Assembly: GCF_022539315.1 (NCBI RefSeq) | Contig: NC_066316.1 | Location: forward strand, 7,145,501 to 7,209,500 | DNA from: Serinus canaria | Taxonomy: Eukaryota; Chordata; Aves; Passeriformes; Fringillidae | DNA length: 64,000 bases | Direction: 5' to 3' | Part shown: piece by piece, positions 1-13,204 of the stretch | How positions within the stretch are numbered: the first letter of the stretch is position 1 | Layout of the letters: each line of letters begins with the position of its first letter | Notes under the pieces: generated by a model | What the model saw: the letters and a program-made list of their open reading frames with translations, nothing else | What the model was told of the DNA's origin: nothing | Database searches by the model: none | Translations under genes and position numbers: made by a program

Positions 1-178
1 CCAAAGCAAATCCCATGCAATTCAGCTTTCAGATTTTCTAAAAATTAAAATATGCAAACCACAGAACAACTAACTGAAAAAGGGAAAAAACATATGAAGC
101 TCAGTTCCCATATTAGGATACTGGAAGAAGAATATAAAATGACTATAAAGAAGAATATAAAAATGCCAAATTCCATAC
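1..178 (-). other. KIF16B: KIF16B intron 14, partial
   Basis: Starts with the donor GTATGG at 178 and runs off the window. No feature seen. Confidence 0.9.
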
Positions 179-230
179 CAATGTCCTGTTCTGTTATAGC
201 ATCTTCTCGGCCAACATATGTTTGGCCCTC
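179..230 (-). CDS. KIF16B: KIF16B coding exon 14 (first part of FHA domain)
   Basis: 52 bp, phase 0 in and phase 1 out (ATT G|GTATGG): EGQTYVGREDAITEQDI. It has the FHA hallmark TYVGR, where the Arg belongs to the phosphopeptide-recognition surface of the fold. Following exons, which complete the FHA domain and encode the coiled coils and PX domain, are not in the window. Confidence 0.95.
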
Positions 231-771
231 CTAATTAAGAGAGAAATACACATTATTTCCAGTTGGAATCTCCTTATCTCCCCCAAAAGAATATAATTTA
301 TCCTTCCACTTTCTCAGGGTAACCTGAATGAAATATATATTTAAACACACATGAAAAAAAGGAATCATGGAGCATTTTCAAAATGCTTTCACAGTCTTTA
401 TTTTATAATATTATAAGCAAATTCAAGTTTCAACTGTCTGGTGCAGAACCACCTTTATAGTTTTGAGACAATGTAGATTTAGATTTTAAGGTCAAGCTTT
501 ATAACATTAATAACAAACCAATACATACAGATAAAAATATGAAACACCTATAGCTGGTTAACCAATTGACTCTCAGGATAAACCTAAACAGATATTTTAA
601 TTTCATCATTTCCAGCCTCTTAAGAGCTTTTCTTACTGCAGCAGACAAAGCATGAAGAGCTTTTCTTACCATAGTAATGTAATGAGCACTACATAGAGAT
701 AGCAAATCAATACTGTAATTTTTCCACTGAAAAGGCATATAAAGGCTACAGAAACACAGGTGTGTATTTAC
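231..771 (-). other. KIF16B: KIF16B intron 13 (541 bp)
   Basis: GT-AG intron. Reading on from exon 13 without splicing, the frame stays open for 90 codons to a TAA at 499-501. An AATAAA (minus strand) lies at 397-402, about 100 bases 3' of that stop. A short direct repeat (AAGAGCTTTTCTTAC) occurs near 621 and 656. Confidence 0.9.
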
Positions 772-891
772 CTTCAAGTGGTACAAGATGATACCAGTAC
801 TCAGAAGATCATCATCAATGCCAATGAGATGAGGCAGTTCAGAATCTAGCACAACACCTATCCCTTCTTTCCTCAGAGCCAAAGTTTGTTC
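772..891 (-). CDS. KIF16B: KIF16B coding exon 13 (pre-FHA linker)
   Basis: 40 codons, phase 0: EQTLALRKEGIGVVLDSELP then HLIGIDDDLLSTGIILYHLK. LPHL(I)GIDDDLLSTGI is the conserved lead-in to the FHA domain in kinesin-3 proteins. The donor is AAG|GTAAAT. Reading continues open for another 90 codons into intron 13 if the donor is not used. Confidence 0.96.
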
Positions 892-3800
892 CTATAAAGG
901 ACAGAAGTCTGTTTATTAGGATGTGCAAGAAACACCCCTCTTCCTTCTCTTTCTAAACCACATTTAGTGTAACTTCTTCTGTGTAATATCACACAAAAGA
1001 AAGAGCAATTTTTTAGAAATTTTTGATTTTACATTTTAAATGTGACTACTTTACTTTTATTAAGCACTCCAAGCTTGCTGTTGAGGAAATGTGTGAAGGT
1101 GTTCTTTAAAGGAAACCAGACAAACAGCTGAACTGTACCAGAGAAGGAGCATCAATCAAGAGTGTAACAAGGCAATGTTGTTTAAAAGCAAGCTATGTGC
1201 TGCCTTTCACAATGGTAAGGAGAATTTCAAACTCCTCAGCATTCAGTACAGCTAAAAAGCACAGAAAACTGAAAACTTTTCAGCAGCCTTTTCAATGAAC
1301 TGAGTCTTGCACAATAAAAACCCCAGACCTCTGACAATTCAGTAAACCTGAGCAGTTGAAATATCATGCAATGGAAGAGAAGCATTGCCTGTAGTAAATA
1401 AATGTAAGAAATATTCATAGCACATAATTTTAATACTATAAAATTCCTTTGGGCCACATTGTACAGCCATCCATAGGCTGAAGCATCATTCAGCAGGACT
1501 TCAAGTGGGAGATTTCAGCCTTGGATAAAGTAATGTATTGTGTAGTACACAACAGTCTATGCAACAAATAAAAAATTAATAATAGCTTTGAAATAAGTTT
1601 TAGTATTTAAAAATACAATTTTCAAGTTGAAACAGAATCCTGTTGGCTTTCAGGCCTGGAAGATTTCAACAACAGAAATTGTGAATGTCTCTACACACAC
1701 ACAATCTTTCAAGACAAATATGTTTTTCTGACAATCCATGAAGCAGAGGCAATGTCAGCAAGTATTCCTGTGTATTACAAGGAGCACACTTTTCTCCTGG
1801 TGCTAATAAAAATGGAAAATAAGTTTTGTGACAGCTGCATGACTACTCCTTTTCCAAGTCATCAAATGTCTTCTCCAGAGCCAAAAAGACACCACACTGT
1901 TTGTAACAAAATACAACACATAGATTGCTCCATGTATTTTCCCAAGTGCAGCAGCTTTCAAGTCTAAAGAAGAAAGCAGATAAAAAATCTCATTTCCCTG
2001 CATGAAAAAAGACATTGTCAATATTGATGCTGTCAAAAAATTTCAAGTATGGACACATCTGGGCAAGATGAGATGATGACACAACATATAAGACTCTGCA
2101 AAACAAAGCTGGGAAATGTTACTCTGGTCAGAGATGAATTAAAAAGTTCTCCAGCATTCAGAAAGAAAAAAAAAAATAAGCTGTGATTCATGTGCAGCTC
2201 AAACATTCACAATGCACCCAGATACTCATTCATATTGTAAAAGAGTCACATCACAAACCTAAAAATACAGCTTAATTAATTGTTCAAGAGAAAAAGTAAT
2301 TTCAGTCAAAAATACCTATGACATATTAGATATTTACTGAGTAGCATCTACTGCTATACATAATTTAGAATGTTCCCACATGACAAGGATGAAGACAAGA
2401 CCCTGAGGACAGGTGACCAGTTACTGCTAGCACCTTCAGCCCAATGGAATTGATAAAATATTAAAAGCTGAATATTTTTTCCACAGAACAACAAAGCATT
2501 TGCCAATGTCCCTGACAGAGGAAAAAATAAACATCCCAGGAGACAAAAAATTATCACTGGGTGAGAAAAATAGCTCACAAATAATTAAGAACAAAGAAAC
2601 AGTATGATTCTTTATTTTCTAGCCTTTCAATATGCAACACATTCTTATTATAATAAGAAATGAATCATGTATAATTGTGATTTAAAACAGATGGATTGCT
2701 TTTTTATTCAGATCTAAAATAAAGAACACAAATTAATTGAGTTTCTAGAGTTACATTTTGTAAATGACTACCATTCACGCACAGAATGCATCCTCTTAAT
2801 GGAAATTTTATAAGAAATGCAGCAGATAGCTGTGATTAACTATAATATTTTTAGCTTAATACAGGCTGCAAATAAGCTTTTATCTTCAGATACCATTTAC
2901 TAAAACAATCTGAATATTAATCAGATACCTGGAGTAACTCCTGAACTTTAATCGCTTCGTTTAAAATTTAATTCCAAATTCAAAAGCTTCTGCAAGGATG
3001 CCTCCAAAAGCCAAACTGTGCACTTCTGCCCCAAAATGAAATCACAGAAACATCACCAACAATAAATCTTTATTACTCTGTTCTCTCACAATGAGAGAAG
3101 GAAAAGAAAAAGGCCCAAAAGAAGTAGTCAAACTGTCCCTCTCTTATCTTCAACAGCATGGGAAGAATGTTTTTGAAGAGGGACAGACCTCTTTTGAAAT
3201 AAATTGAAGGTCTGTAAGCTATTACAGGGCAGAGAAATCATTAGGTTTAATCTACTATTTGATTCACTTCCATTTGTGCCACATAATTTTAAGTGGTGAA
3301 TCCATAACTCAAATTACAAGAGCATGAAAGGTCTCTGTCCCTATTAAAAATCACTAATTCAGAAAATGTACGAAAATCTCAAGATGCAGTTGAAAAAAGC
3401 TGAATGTACCCACATGTTTCTTAGCTTGAATTATCCTTGAACAGAAAAGTGTACACATATTCCCTCAGTATTTAAGATGTGTTCACAAGCTGGGGAAAAT
3501 AAAGCAAGCTGAGTATTATCCACAAAGGAGCACTTTGGTTGGTACAAGTGGCCACTCTGGTAGGAGCAGAAAAGGTTTTCTTCTTTGGGAGCTGTTAGAT
3601 CAAATAGACTCACTTGAAGAGAAGAAACTGAGAAAGTAACTCTGAGAGAATATAAAAATACACGTCTTTAAGTCAAAATAAACAGATTATATTGTGTATT
3701 TAAATTCTCTTCTCTTTGCTTTCAGCTCTGACTCAGCTATCAGAACTAGCCTGATACAGTAAATTCATTTACATTTATATAGAGAGATATCAAAGCTTTT

Positions 3801-6800
3801 GTGAAAACTCATTTCTTCTGTACTGATGAAGTATGTTTACTGTATTAACTGATACAGTGGCACCTCTAAACTGAGATATGATCTGGTAGTTCAAGAACAA
3901 ATCTATGACTGAAGTACTCACTTGAGCTGAAAAGTTCATCATCATCATCATATAAAACTATCCATTATAAAGGCCACTATGGATCTCTTTGAATGCACAC
4001 ACAAAAACAGAAGCACACGGCTTTACTTTTTTTTGGCCAACAAGATAATGAATTCAATTAAAAAAGAAAGTCCAAAAGGCATTTCTAACATTCCTTTGCC
4101 AATCTGATAACATTATGCTGCTTTTGTCCCAGCACATATTAAAGACTACATGTAATTAGTGCACTGCAGTGAACATAACCTCCCAGGGGAGTTCAATTTT
4201 TGTCAAACTTTCCAATGCAAAAATGCAATTCTTTTATTTAAATATTGAACAGATAGCAGCTGGCACACAGTCCTGAGAATACACTGTACAGACACTTTCA
4301 GTAATACATGACCATTTACTTAGCCAGCATCATGTTCAGATTTCTACATTTAATTATGAAAAAACCCACATAATACCAAACTAAAAAATTATGTGCAAAA
4401 ACGTGCAATGGCAAAAGTCTTGGCATTAATATTTAACCAGACTATATTTGAGAAAATTCTTATGCTAACAGGCACCTTGGGTGCATTTGATTTTTTTGAA
4501 AATAAGCTATTATATCCCAAGTTCACAAAAACATCTGATTATACTCAATGGCCCAGTACTAACATTAAGTCCTCTATAAAATGTATAGATAGAAATTGCA
4601 CACAAGCAAAGTTCTTAATTATTAATTGCTCTTCCTCCAGTTTATATTTAATTCACTTTGCATTTCCTTTAAATCACTGGAAGTAAATGTTTCATACTTA
4701 AAGAAAAAATATTCCAATGTTCAGAATTCAAATGCTCCTGAAAAAATTTATTTCCGAAGGCAGCAGATCCATGGTAATAAAGAGACTGTGTAAACACAGA
4801 GAGGAATTAGGGTGAAGAAGCCTCAGCTGGTCATGCTATAATCAGCATGAGTGAAAATTCAAAACTTCTCTCACTGAAGCTTGAGTTTTCAGAGTTAAGC
4901 CTTCCACAAAAAGAGAAAATGAGACAAAAGTGTGGGCAGGACTGTGATGAATGTGCAAAATACCCAAGGGGGGAAATTCCCAAACAAGCAGGGCTCACTT
5001 GATGTTTCTTATATGAGGAAGTAGAAAAGAAAATTGATTGTCAGGAGTTCAAAACCAAAAAGCAACCCCTTGTTGCTAACTACAAGGACACCGTGGACAC
5101 CAATAATTTACATGGCTGCAAGAAATTACCTGGAAAAGAAGATGAGAAAAGGAAAAGAGGTACTTGTGGACAAAGGCACAGGGGATCCATTGCTTGGGGT
5201 TCCCTAAAGAATCACAGACACAGAAAGCATGCAGTGTTTTCTGGAGAAGGATTGCTATCTGCTTGCCCTGCTTTATACTCCAAAACTGAGTGCAGCTGAA
5301 CAAACCATAACTCACCTACATGGAGCTTATTCCCATCATTTGGGTGGTATAGTCCTAATGCAGGCTTTGCATGGATTAAAAATTGCAGGATATAAGAGGA
5401 ATATACTGCAGACAGACTTCTGTTTACATAATATAAATTATCAGACTAATTCTAGATAGAATTCTTCTCAAAATGCTACATAAACAAAATGACTACTCCT
5501 CTGAATTTTCAACTGCATTGCATGCTAATTATTATATTTATAAAGATGACAGCCAACTACTGAAGTTGCACTCACAGTATTAAGAGGCAAGTGTGGAAAA
5601 CAATTAGTAAAGCTGCCGGTAAGCCCCACAAAACACAAGAAAGCTGATTTGATTAGTTCTGTAATTAAAGGAAAACCTGAAGAATTTTACCTCTGCCTGA
5701 AATGCCAGCAACATTTCTCCTACATGAGGAGAAACAACTGAAAAGTGATCTCCTGTGTCACAAGTGCTGTGCCCAAACACCATAACAAATAATTTTATAG
5801 ATTACACTTAGACTGCCATCCATTATATAATGCAAAATTATTTCAAATATTTGGTCTGAACTCATTAATAGCCAGTTTATACTTGTGCACTTTGCATCAC
5901 TATTGACATTCAGCTGAAATAATAATTTTCCTTCTCCAGCATTTATTCATTGATACTGGCAGCAGTGGTATCTATTCTCTATGCTGTGGTTATACTATGC
6001 CAAACTCCAAGCATTTCCCCCAGGAGATGCCCAGGGTTTAGCACACCTCTTCTCAAGGTCTTTTTCTTTGCTGACTTCCAAGCTGTGTTCCCAGTGTGTA
6101 TGAAATTTTGCCAGCACCATGTACACCCCTCTTTTCCACTCACTGCACACAATATCTGTCTGATCCTTCCAGATTCATGTGTCTTTCATGCAGATCATCT
6201 CATGCCATCCTCTTCCACAGTGTATTAAGTCCTTTGCATTGCAAACTATTTATCAACAACTCTTCTGTTATCCTTAGGCTCACCCAATCCTCTCTCAGAT
6301 GCTCTGCTAGAAAAATTACCCTTAATACCAGCAAACTTCACCAGTTAACTCATTTAAGGAGACCATTAAACATGATTAAGCCCAAAAATGTGCTCCAGGA
6401 CCCCTACAACTTCTCTCCCCTCCCAGTACCACTGCTTCCATCACATCCTCAGTATAAGCATTTTTTTTATATTTAAATCCTCACTTCCACACTACACAAA
6501 TAAGGAAATAATTTCCTGTACATGCCAGGGTCAAATGCTCCATCAACATCCACCAACATGAGAACCAGCCCCACCGTGTTTCTAGCAGGGATCACTGTTA
6601 AATAGAACTAGATCCAGCACACACTGAGCAGACAAACCACAATCAGCCAGCTCAAGAAAAAATCACAGACTACAAACAACATGACAAATATTTATTAAAC
6701 AGGAAATTGCTATTTTAAACCTAAGAGATTTACAGAGAGTTATAACTATGATTTGGAAAGACATGGCAGAAAAAAGATACCATTTCAAAGAAGTCTTCTC

Positions 6801-9800
6801 AAGAAAAGCAAATTTAATTTTCCTTACTAGTCCAGCAAATATAAGCTGTTCAGAAGGCAGTATCAGGCAAGTTTTAGAGTCCTTCCACAATTCACTTCAG
6901 CATAACAAACATAAGTCAGAGCAACAGTTCTCAATTTAACATTTGCATTAACTTTAAATGCTTATTTCCACAGGGTAATATTTTAGGAAATTATTTTTCA
7001 TTCATTTTATTTTGAGAACAGAGTTTATATTTACTTTTCTAGAAACTGATGAAGGTGTGATCACCTTACCTTCTTTCCCAGACATTATGTACTAGGTTTT
7101 ATTAGGTCAGTTAAAGAAAACACAAGCTGTCACTTATGTGACGCTTTTAATGCAAATTAAAGGCCTATTAAAAGGTCAGAAATCATAAAAATATATTCCA
7201 TTTGATCTCAAGGCAAACATTTGAGGATATTAAAAAAAGACAGGATAAAGTGCCCTTTAAAAACTATCAGTTTGATTTTGTGCACCCAAAGCATAAAATA
7301 ATTGGTGCATTCAGCTGGCACAAACAGCATTAACAACTGGTGTCCATCATACAGTGACCAGGAGTTTTGGATTTTTGATACTATTCTTTTGCAAAGCAGA
7401 TAAACTCAGCTGGAAAAACTGAACTTTCCTTATGAAAAGGTCTTCCCTTTATTCTAACTCCAGTGAAATAGATCTCATCTAAAAAATATACTCCAATTCT
7501 ATCATTAAAACTATACAAGATAAGCATATAGAAATACCGATATAAAAGCTGTATAATTATACACAGTCAATGGCTTGAATTGGCTTGAATTCTCTAAATT
7601 CAATAATTTCTAGTAAAATTATTGAAAGCCAGAAGATAGACAGGAAATGCCCACGTTTTACATTACCCATCCTTCTATTACAATGAAACTACAGCTCATT
7701 TCCCAATTTTATAACAAAATCAAAATGAAGAAGTCATTCTAACTTGCACCAGCCCAATATAGTAATTAAACTGCTTTAAAGGACAACATAAGAGGACACC
7801 AAAAGCTTCAGCTGTAATTGCAATACAATGACCTCAATTTCAATCATGCTAATAACGAATCACACATACAGATGCCAAACAAGATCACAGCACCCTTTAA
7901 AAAGGTAGGCTGAAAAAGAGGATAAGCACAAAAGAAGGGTAAAAGTCAAGATGACAAGAGTGGAAATCCAGAAATAGTCACAGGAAATAGGTACCATATG
8001 AATCAAAGGGAAGTGTCCTTTAAAAATAAATTAAATAAAAGCAATCTATACAGAGATATCTATAATCTGGCATCATTTCCTACTATCAAGCCAAAAGAAT
8101 TATCATATCTAATAAAAAACAAGAATACTGAAATCATATTTCATAGCCAAGACAGACATCCCAAATACTGACTGAAGGGTAAAGTTCCCCTCACTTTTTT
8201 TGGTATGTTCAGCAAAACTTGAATTGAAAAATTCAGAAGGGGGGAATCATTTGCACTGTACTATGTAATCTAGACCACAATACATTATGGCATTCTTGGC
8301 AGATTGCAGTTTTGCCACATTTGAGAATTTTTAAAAATTAGGGCCCATGGAGTCAAGGAAAGGGAACTAGCACAGCTTTGTCAACTACTAACAGAAAATA
8401 AAGCTTCCTTGCAAGATGCAAACCTTCTGTACTTTTAGGAGAAAAATGCAAAGTGATCTACCCAAAGCTCAAGAAGCAACCACTGACAATTGTATTTTGC
8501 TAACTGATCTGAACCTTAACTTGGATAGCCTTTTTTGCATTCTGACAAAAACCTTCAGGAAAAGACTTTTTGTTAGCTAATTTAAAACAATAAAAGAGTT
8601 AGTAGTGTTCTCCAAAGGAGGTATGGCATTTGTTGTACTTGCACACTGTAAGAAATGAGGTAAGTTTTATCTCCTCTGTGGAAAAGTTTTATGTTACTTT
8701 TAAAACCTTGCTGAGATTTGAAAACATGAGTGTGCAAATGCTGTGTACCATGGCAGCCTTGTCTCTCACCTGAATTCTCCGTGAACTCCTGGCAGGTACT
8801 ACTGCACCCCAAAACTATAGATCTACTGGAGGTGATTCATTCCACTATGTACATCACCTCAAAATAGAGGATTAATGCTCTGATATGGTGTAAAATAGAG
8901 CACTCTTTAATGACTTAGAATGACTGGCAAGTGAACAGCACCAGCCATAACAGATGGAGAGCAAATCCCCTCTTTCATTCCTAAGCCTTTGAGGCATACA
9001 GTACACCAAGTTTCATAATTTCAGAAGTTAAAGAAGACCTCAAAATGAGTCTAAATCTAACCATTTGAGCAAAAAGCAGACTAGATGTTTGAAATATTCA
9101 TTTAAATGCTTCATTATCATAAACTATCAAGACCACATGAAAAATCTCTTTCAAAAATGCTGCCAAAAAGGACTATGTGACACAGAAGTAACCTTGAATT
9201 TAACATGTACAATGCATCCTTTCTTAATGAAACCAAGGTGACAGGTGTATTAATACCAACAAGATCACTGGTAAACAAAAGCTGCTTGTTGAAACCAGGA
9301 CAAACTTTGATATTGCTTTACCAAAAGCAATCTATGGCATTAAATGTTTAAATATGTTATTTTATTAACAGAGAAAACCTTTAGATTTACTGTGTAAAGT
9401 AGCTTATACTTAGACAAAACTACAGAGATTTAAGCATAAAACCAAATATAACCAAATTCTCTCCCAGGCATATTTCAATTAAGAGTATTAATGAGTGTTT
9501 AAATTCAGCTAATCAATTTAGGTCTTGAGAGACTAGCAACTTGAAAGGAAAATGGCCAAAAGGAAATTCCTCAGGAGGAAACACTGTGAAATTTCCCTGG
9601 GTTAGGGATACAGTAAGATACAATTTCCACGGGTTAATAGAATCTTAACCTTAATACTCTCCTTTGCCTTTCTGTTATGTTCCCTATATATGACTGTAAC
9701 TCTGGAACCCATCAAGGTCAATCAGAGCACAGCCTCCTTCCTTCCACAAGTCCAAGCTGGATTTTGCAGCCAAATCTCCACTGATTGAAACCAAAAGAAA

Positions 9801-10670
9801 AAGAGACAACAAGGTGATCATGTAATTAAAGCCTGTTAACAGAGGCAAATGGCAGGCAGACAACTATAAACCAGCTGGGCACTTCAAACATCTACATTTC
9901 AGCTTCTCAAAAGCATGACTTGATACTTACCACAGTATCAGATGAACTTCTCAGTGGAAAAAGCTTTCCTTGCAAAGCTGGGATGCACAACCAGAAAGAC
10001 AAATGGATCTGTGTTTTCTTATTAAGGGCCAATTAACAACTCAAATGAACACCAGAAAACTGAAACTATATGATTCTCTCCTTTCACACAGATAATTCTT
10101 AGTTATGTGACAGTCTGCCTGAGTATAAGATGTACTGTTTTCCCCAAAATTCAGAGTATCCCTGCAGCACATAACTAGCAAATTAACAAATTCTGCAGAT
10201 CAACTGGTATGTCAATATTTCAAAGTCTGGTTTTCTCAGTTCTCATCAAAAAGTTGTCACCACAGAAGCTGCAGAAGCACAGATGACAGGGAGATGCCAC
10301 TGGGGGGAGAAAAAAAATCAAACAAAAAACACACAAACAAGCAAACAAACAAAACCAAAAAAAGGCAAACAACCCAGACAACTATGGACATGCCATTCCT
10401 TTGTGCAAAACACAATGCACAATCAGGTATCCTGACTGGGTTTTTTTAAGTTTCTGGATAGTTTATATTGTTCCTTAGAGCAACCAAACTTTGTATGATG
10501 CCTGGAAGATGAGATTTTGATCTATTTCCCTAGACCAGAAATTCCTCTTGAAAACAAACATCTCCACATTCAACCAGGAAAAAACAAGACAGACAAATCA
10601 TTGCTTTTCAGAAGATTCAAATATGTTCTTTTCATGAGTCACATCAGCAGCTTTTTTGGCCTGCTACTGT

Positions 10671-10790
10671 AGAACCATAGAAGCATCTGGGTTAAAAGGG
10701 ACTCTTCACAGGACACCTCCAACTAGACCAGGTTGCTCAGAGCTCCATCCACCACCTTGTCAAATCCTTGTGCTGACCATGCTGTAAGTC
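10671..10790 (-). mobile_element. CR1 LINE 3' fragment
   Basis: The plus strand reads AGAACCATAGAAGCATCTGG GTTAAAAGGGACTC then CTCCAACTAGACCAGGTTGC TCAGAGCTCCATCC, the reverse complement of a CR1 3' tail. A short, 5'-truncated copy on the minus strand. Confidence 0.85.
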
Positions 10791-12072
10791 TGATACTGTA
10801 GCCTGAGCTCAGGAATGCAAATGAAGGTGGATGCTAAGAAGCTTCCAAGGGCAGGCAATAAACCAATTTCACTCCTTATAGCATCAAACTGCTTCTTCAG
10901 ATAATCAGAGCTCTGAGCACCTTTGGATTGCTACAAATAAGTTGAAACACTCTTCTTGATGTTTTGAAATATAACCCATCTCAGATTTGTTTACTTATGC
11001 TCTGTGAACACAGCAACAAAATAAGAACAAGAGGCATGAAAAACAGTTGAAAATAAAAATAAACTTGCAGCCTTTGACAGTCAAGGGTTTAGAGCAGTGT
11101 CTGTTCAGGAAGATACTTTTAACAGACACGTGCCATAGAGAAAATCTGATAATTGAATTAAACGCATTCAGAACAAATACTTCAGCCACATTTTGTCTAG
11201 ATGTTGCAAATAGTACTTTGAAAGAAATTAAATGTGAATATTCAACAAAAAGTTCTACAGAAGCTGACATTTTGAAGATGATTAAGCTCTTGTCTGGTCT
11301 GTTGTGGATTAATTAGTCCTAATTATGTTTTCTGTATTTGCATAAAGGCAAAAACTCCAGACATAGAAATGATATTCATGGATGAACTATTACTAGGCCA
11401 GAAGCTGCCTGAAACCACAAGTCTTTTGCTGAAAAAGTTCCTGCAAAACAATGAAACTTCTTTCACAGAGAAGGAAGTTGTGCTTGGGAAAAGAAAAAAG
11501 CAAGTGCCCCACAGAATTCTGTCTAAACCCTGTGTTTTTAAGATATTCATACAACCAAATCCACTTCAAATGGGAATTAGACACCTAAAATATCTTCAAG
11601 CACTAACTGATACTTCAGTACCTAAAATAGGGATAACCTGAAACACTAGCCCATTACCCTCCAACAAATAAAACTGAATCTGCACTCTCTTTAACAAGGC
11701 TCTTATTGGATGAGACAATCACAGCTGACAAGATATTTTTATGTCCTTCTGGGAAGACTGTAGAGGAAAGAGAAGGATATTAAGTTACATTAGATTGTCA
11801 GGGTTCAGTCTACTCTCTATTGTATCTCAGTAACATTTCCATACTCAGAGGGAAAAATATGTAAGTTTTCCAGAAGAAAAAATCCTGCATAATAAACTTT
11901 CTATGGACCAACTGGAAAAACCTACAAGAGTCAGAAAAAATATCTGGAAACAACAGTGTTGCAAAATGTGGAATGTGTAAAATTTCTCTAAGAAAGTATG
12001 TTACACTTTCAAGCCTAATCAACAAGAAGGGAGATTCAACCCATAAATCAGAGAGCAGCAAACAAGCTCTAA

Positions 12073-12660
12073 GTGATGTCCCGGTGTTAGAAAAACAAAG
12101 TTCTCATTGGTAAAATTGCCTAGTTAAGGTTTAGGGCTGGACATGCTTCAGTGATCTCAGAGCTAGGAGGAAGTTAACAAACCTTGAGAAGAAGGATGCA
12201 TCACTTATAGTGGGCCCAGAGAATGCAAAATTTCTGGGTCACAAGGACATATGGCAGAAATTCCAAGATAAGAATCCAATAAGCCAACTCACCAATTGTG
12301 CTGAAATCAGCTTCGACTGGGTAAAAGGTTATTTTGGCAGGGGGAGATCACAACCACCAAGCCTAAAATCCACAGACCCAAAAGAAGAGAAAGCCTGAGC
12401 ACACAGACTAATTCACATGAGAAGTGAGAGAATCATTAACCAACAGAAGAGGGAATACCAATTAACATGAGAATTAGGTGACTTGTAGCCAAGGTACACT
12501 AATTCCTTTGTTTGTTAAAATGTACAAATAGCAGCAAGTTCTGACAGCTGGTGTGCTTGATTTGTGGAATACCAGCAGGTACCAGGGTTGTTCACCTCTG
12601 AAATAAATGTTCAGTGTCTCTCTCTTGTGGGTAATTACTGGTTTGTTGCACACCAGGTAA
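12073..12660 (+). mobile_element. Probable LTR (third family)
   Basis: Starts TGATGTCCCGGTGTTAGAAA. It contains an AATAAATG poly(A)-signal block near 12602, followed at once by TTCAGTGTCTCTCTCTTGTG GGTAATTACTGG, an R-U5-like terminus. This order is typical of an endogenous retroviral LTR. Ends are approximate and no coding region is attached. Confidence 0.6.
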
Positions 12661-12813
12661 CTCATCTGATTTTTGTGGACAAGAGCTTTTCACGCTTGCA
12701 TTGAGGGCTTAAACAACCAAAGGCTGAAGAGATGGGACAGACCCAGTCCTTACTTTTGAATGCTGCACTGCCATCCAGAAGATAGACAAATATTGTACTT
12801 ACAGGGAATACCC

Positions 12814-13204
12814 TGACAAAGGCAGGAATGATGAATTTGACTCCATGTTTTCAGAAGGCTAATTTACTATTTTATATATGATATGATATTATATTAAAGA
12901 ATACTATACTATACTAAAGAATACAGAAAGGATACTTACAGAAGGCTAAAAAGACAATAATGAAAAGTTGTGACTCTTTCCAGAGTCCTGACACAGCTTG
13001 GCCCCAATTGGCCAAAGAGTGAAAACAACTCCCAGCAGAATCCAATGGAACAATCACCTGTGGGTAAACAATCTCCAAACACATTCCACATGAGCACAAC
13101 ACAGGAGAAGCAAATGAGAGAAGAATTTGTTTTCCTTTTCTCTGAGGCTTCTCAGGAGGAAAATCCTGGGTGAAGGGATTTCTTCAGAGAATGTGAATGC
13201 CACA
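12814..13204 (-). mobile_element. Solo LTR, ~410-bp passerine-type endogenous retrovirus
   Basis: The plus strand shows the reverse complement of the family: AGGAATGATGAATTTGACTC, CATGTTTTCAGAAGGCTAAT, the TATATGATATGATATT block, GGTAAACAATCTCCAAACAC, then AGGAAAATCCTGGGTGAAGG and GAATGTGAATGCCACA. Sense orientation with KIF16B. About 150 bp separates it from the LTR at 12.07-12.66 kb. Confidence 0.85.
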
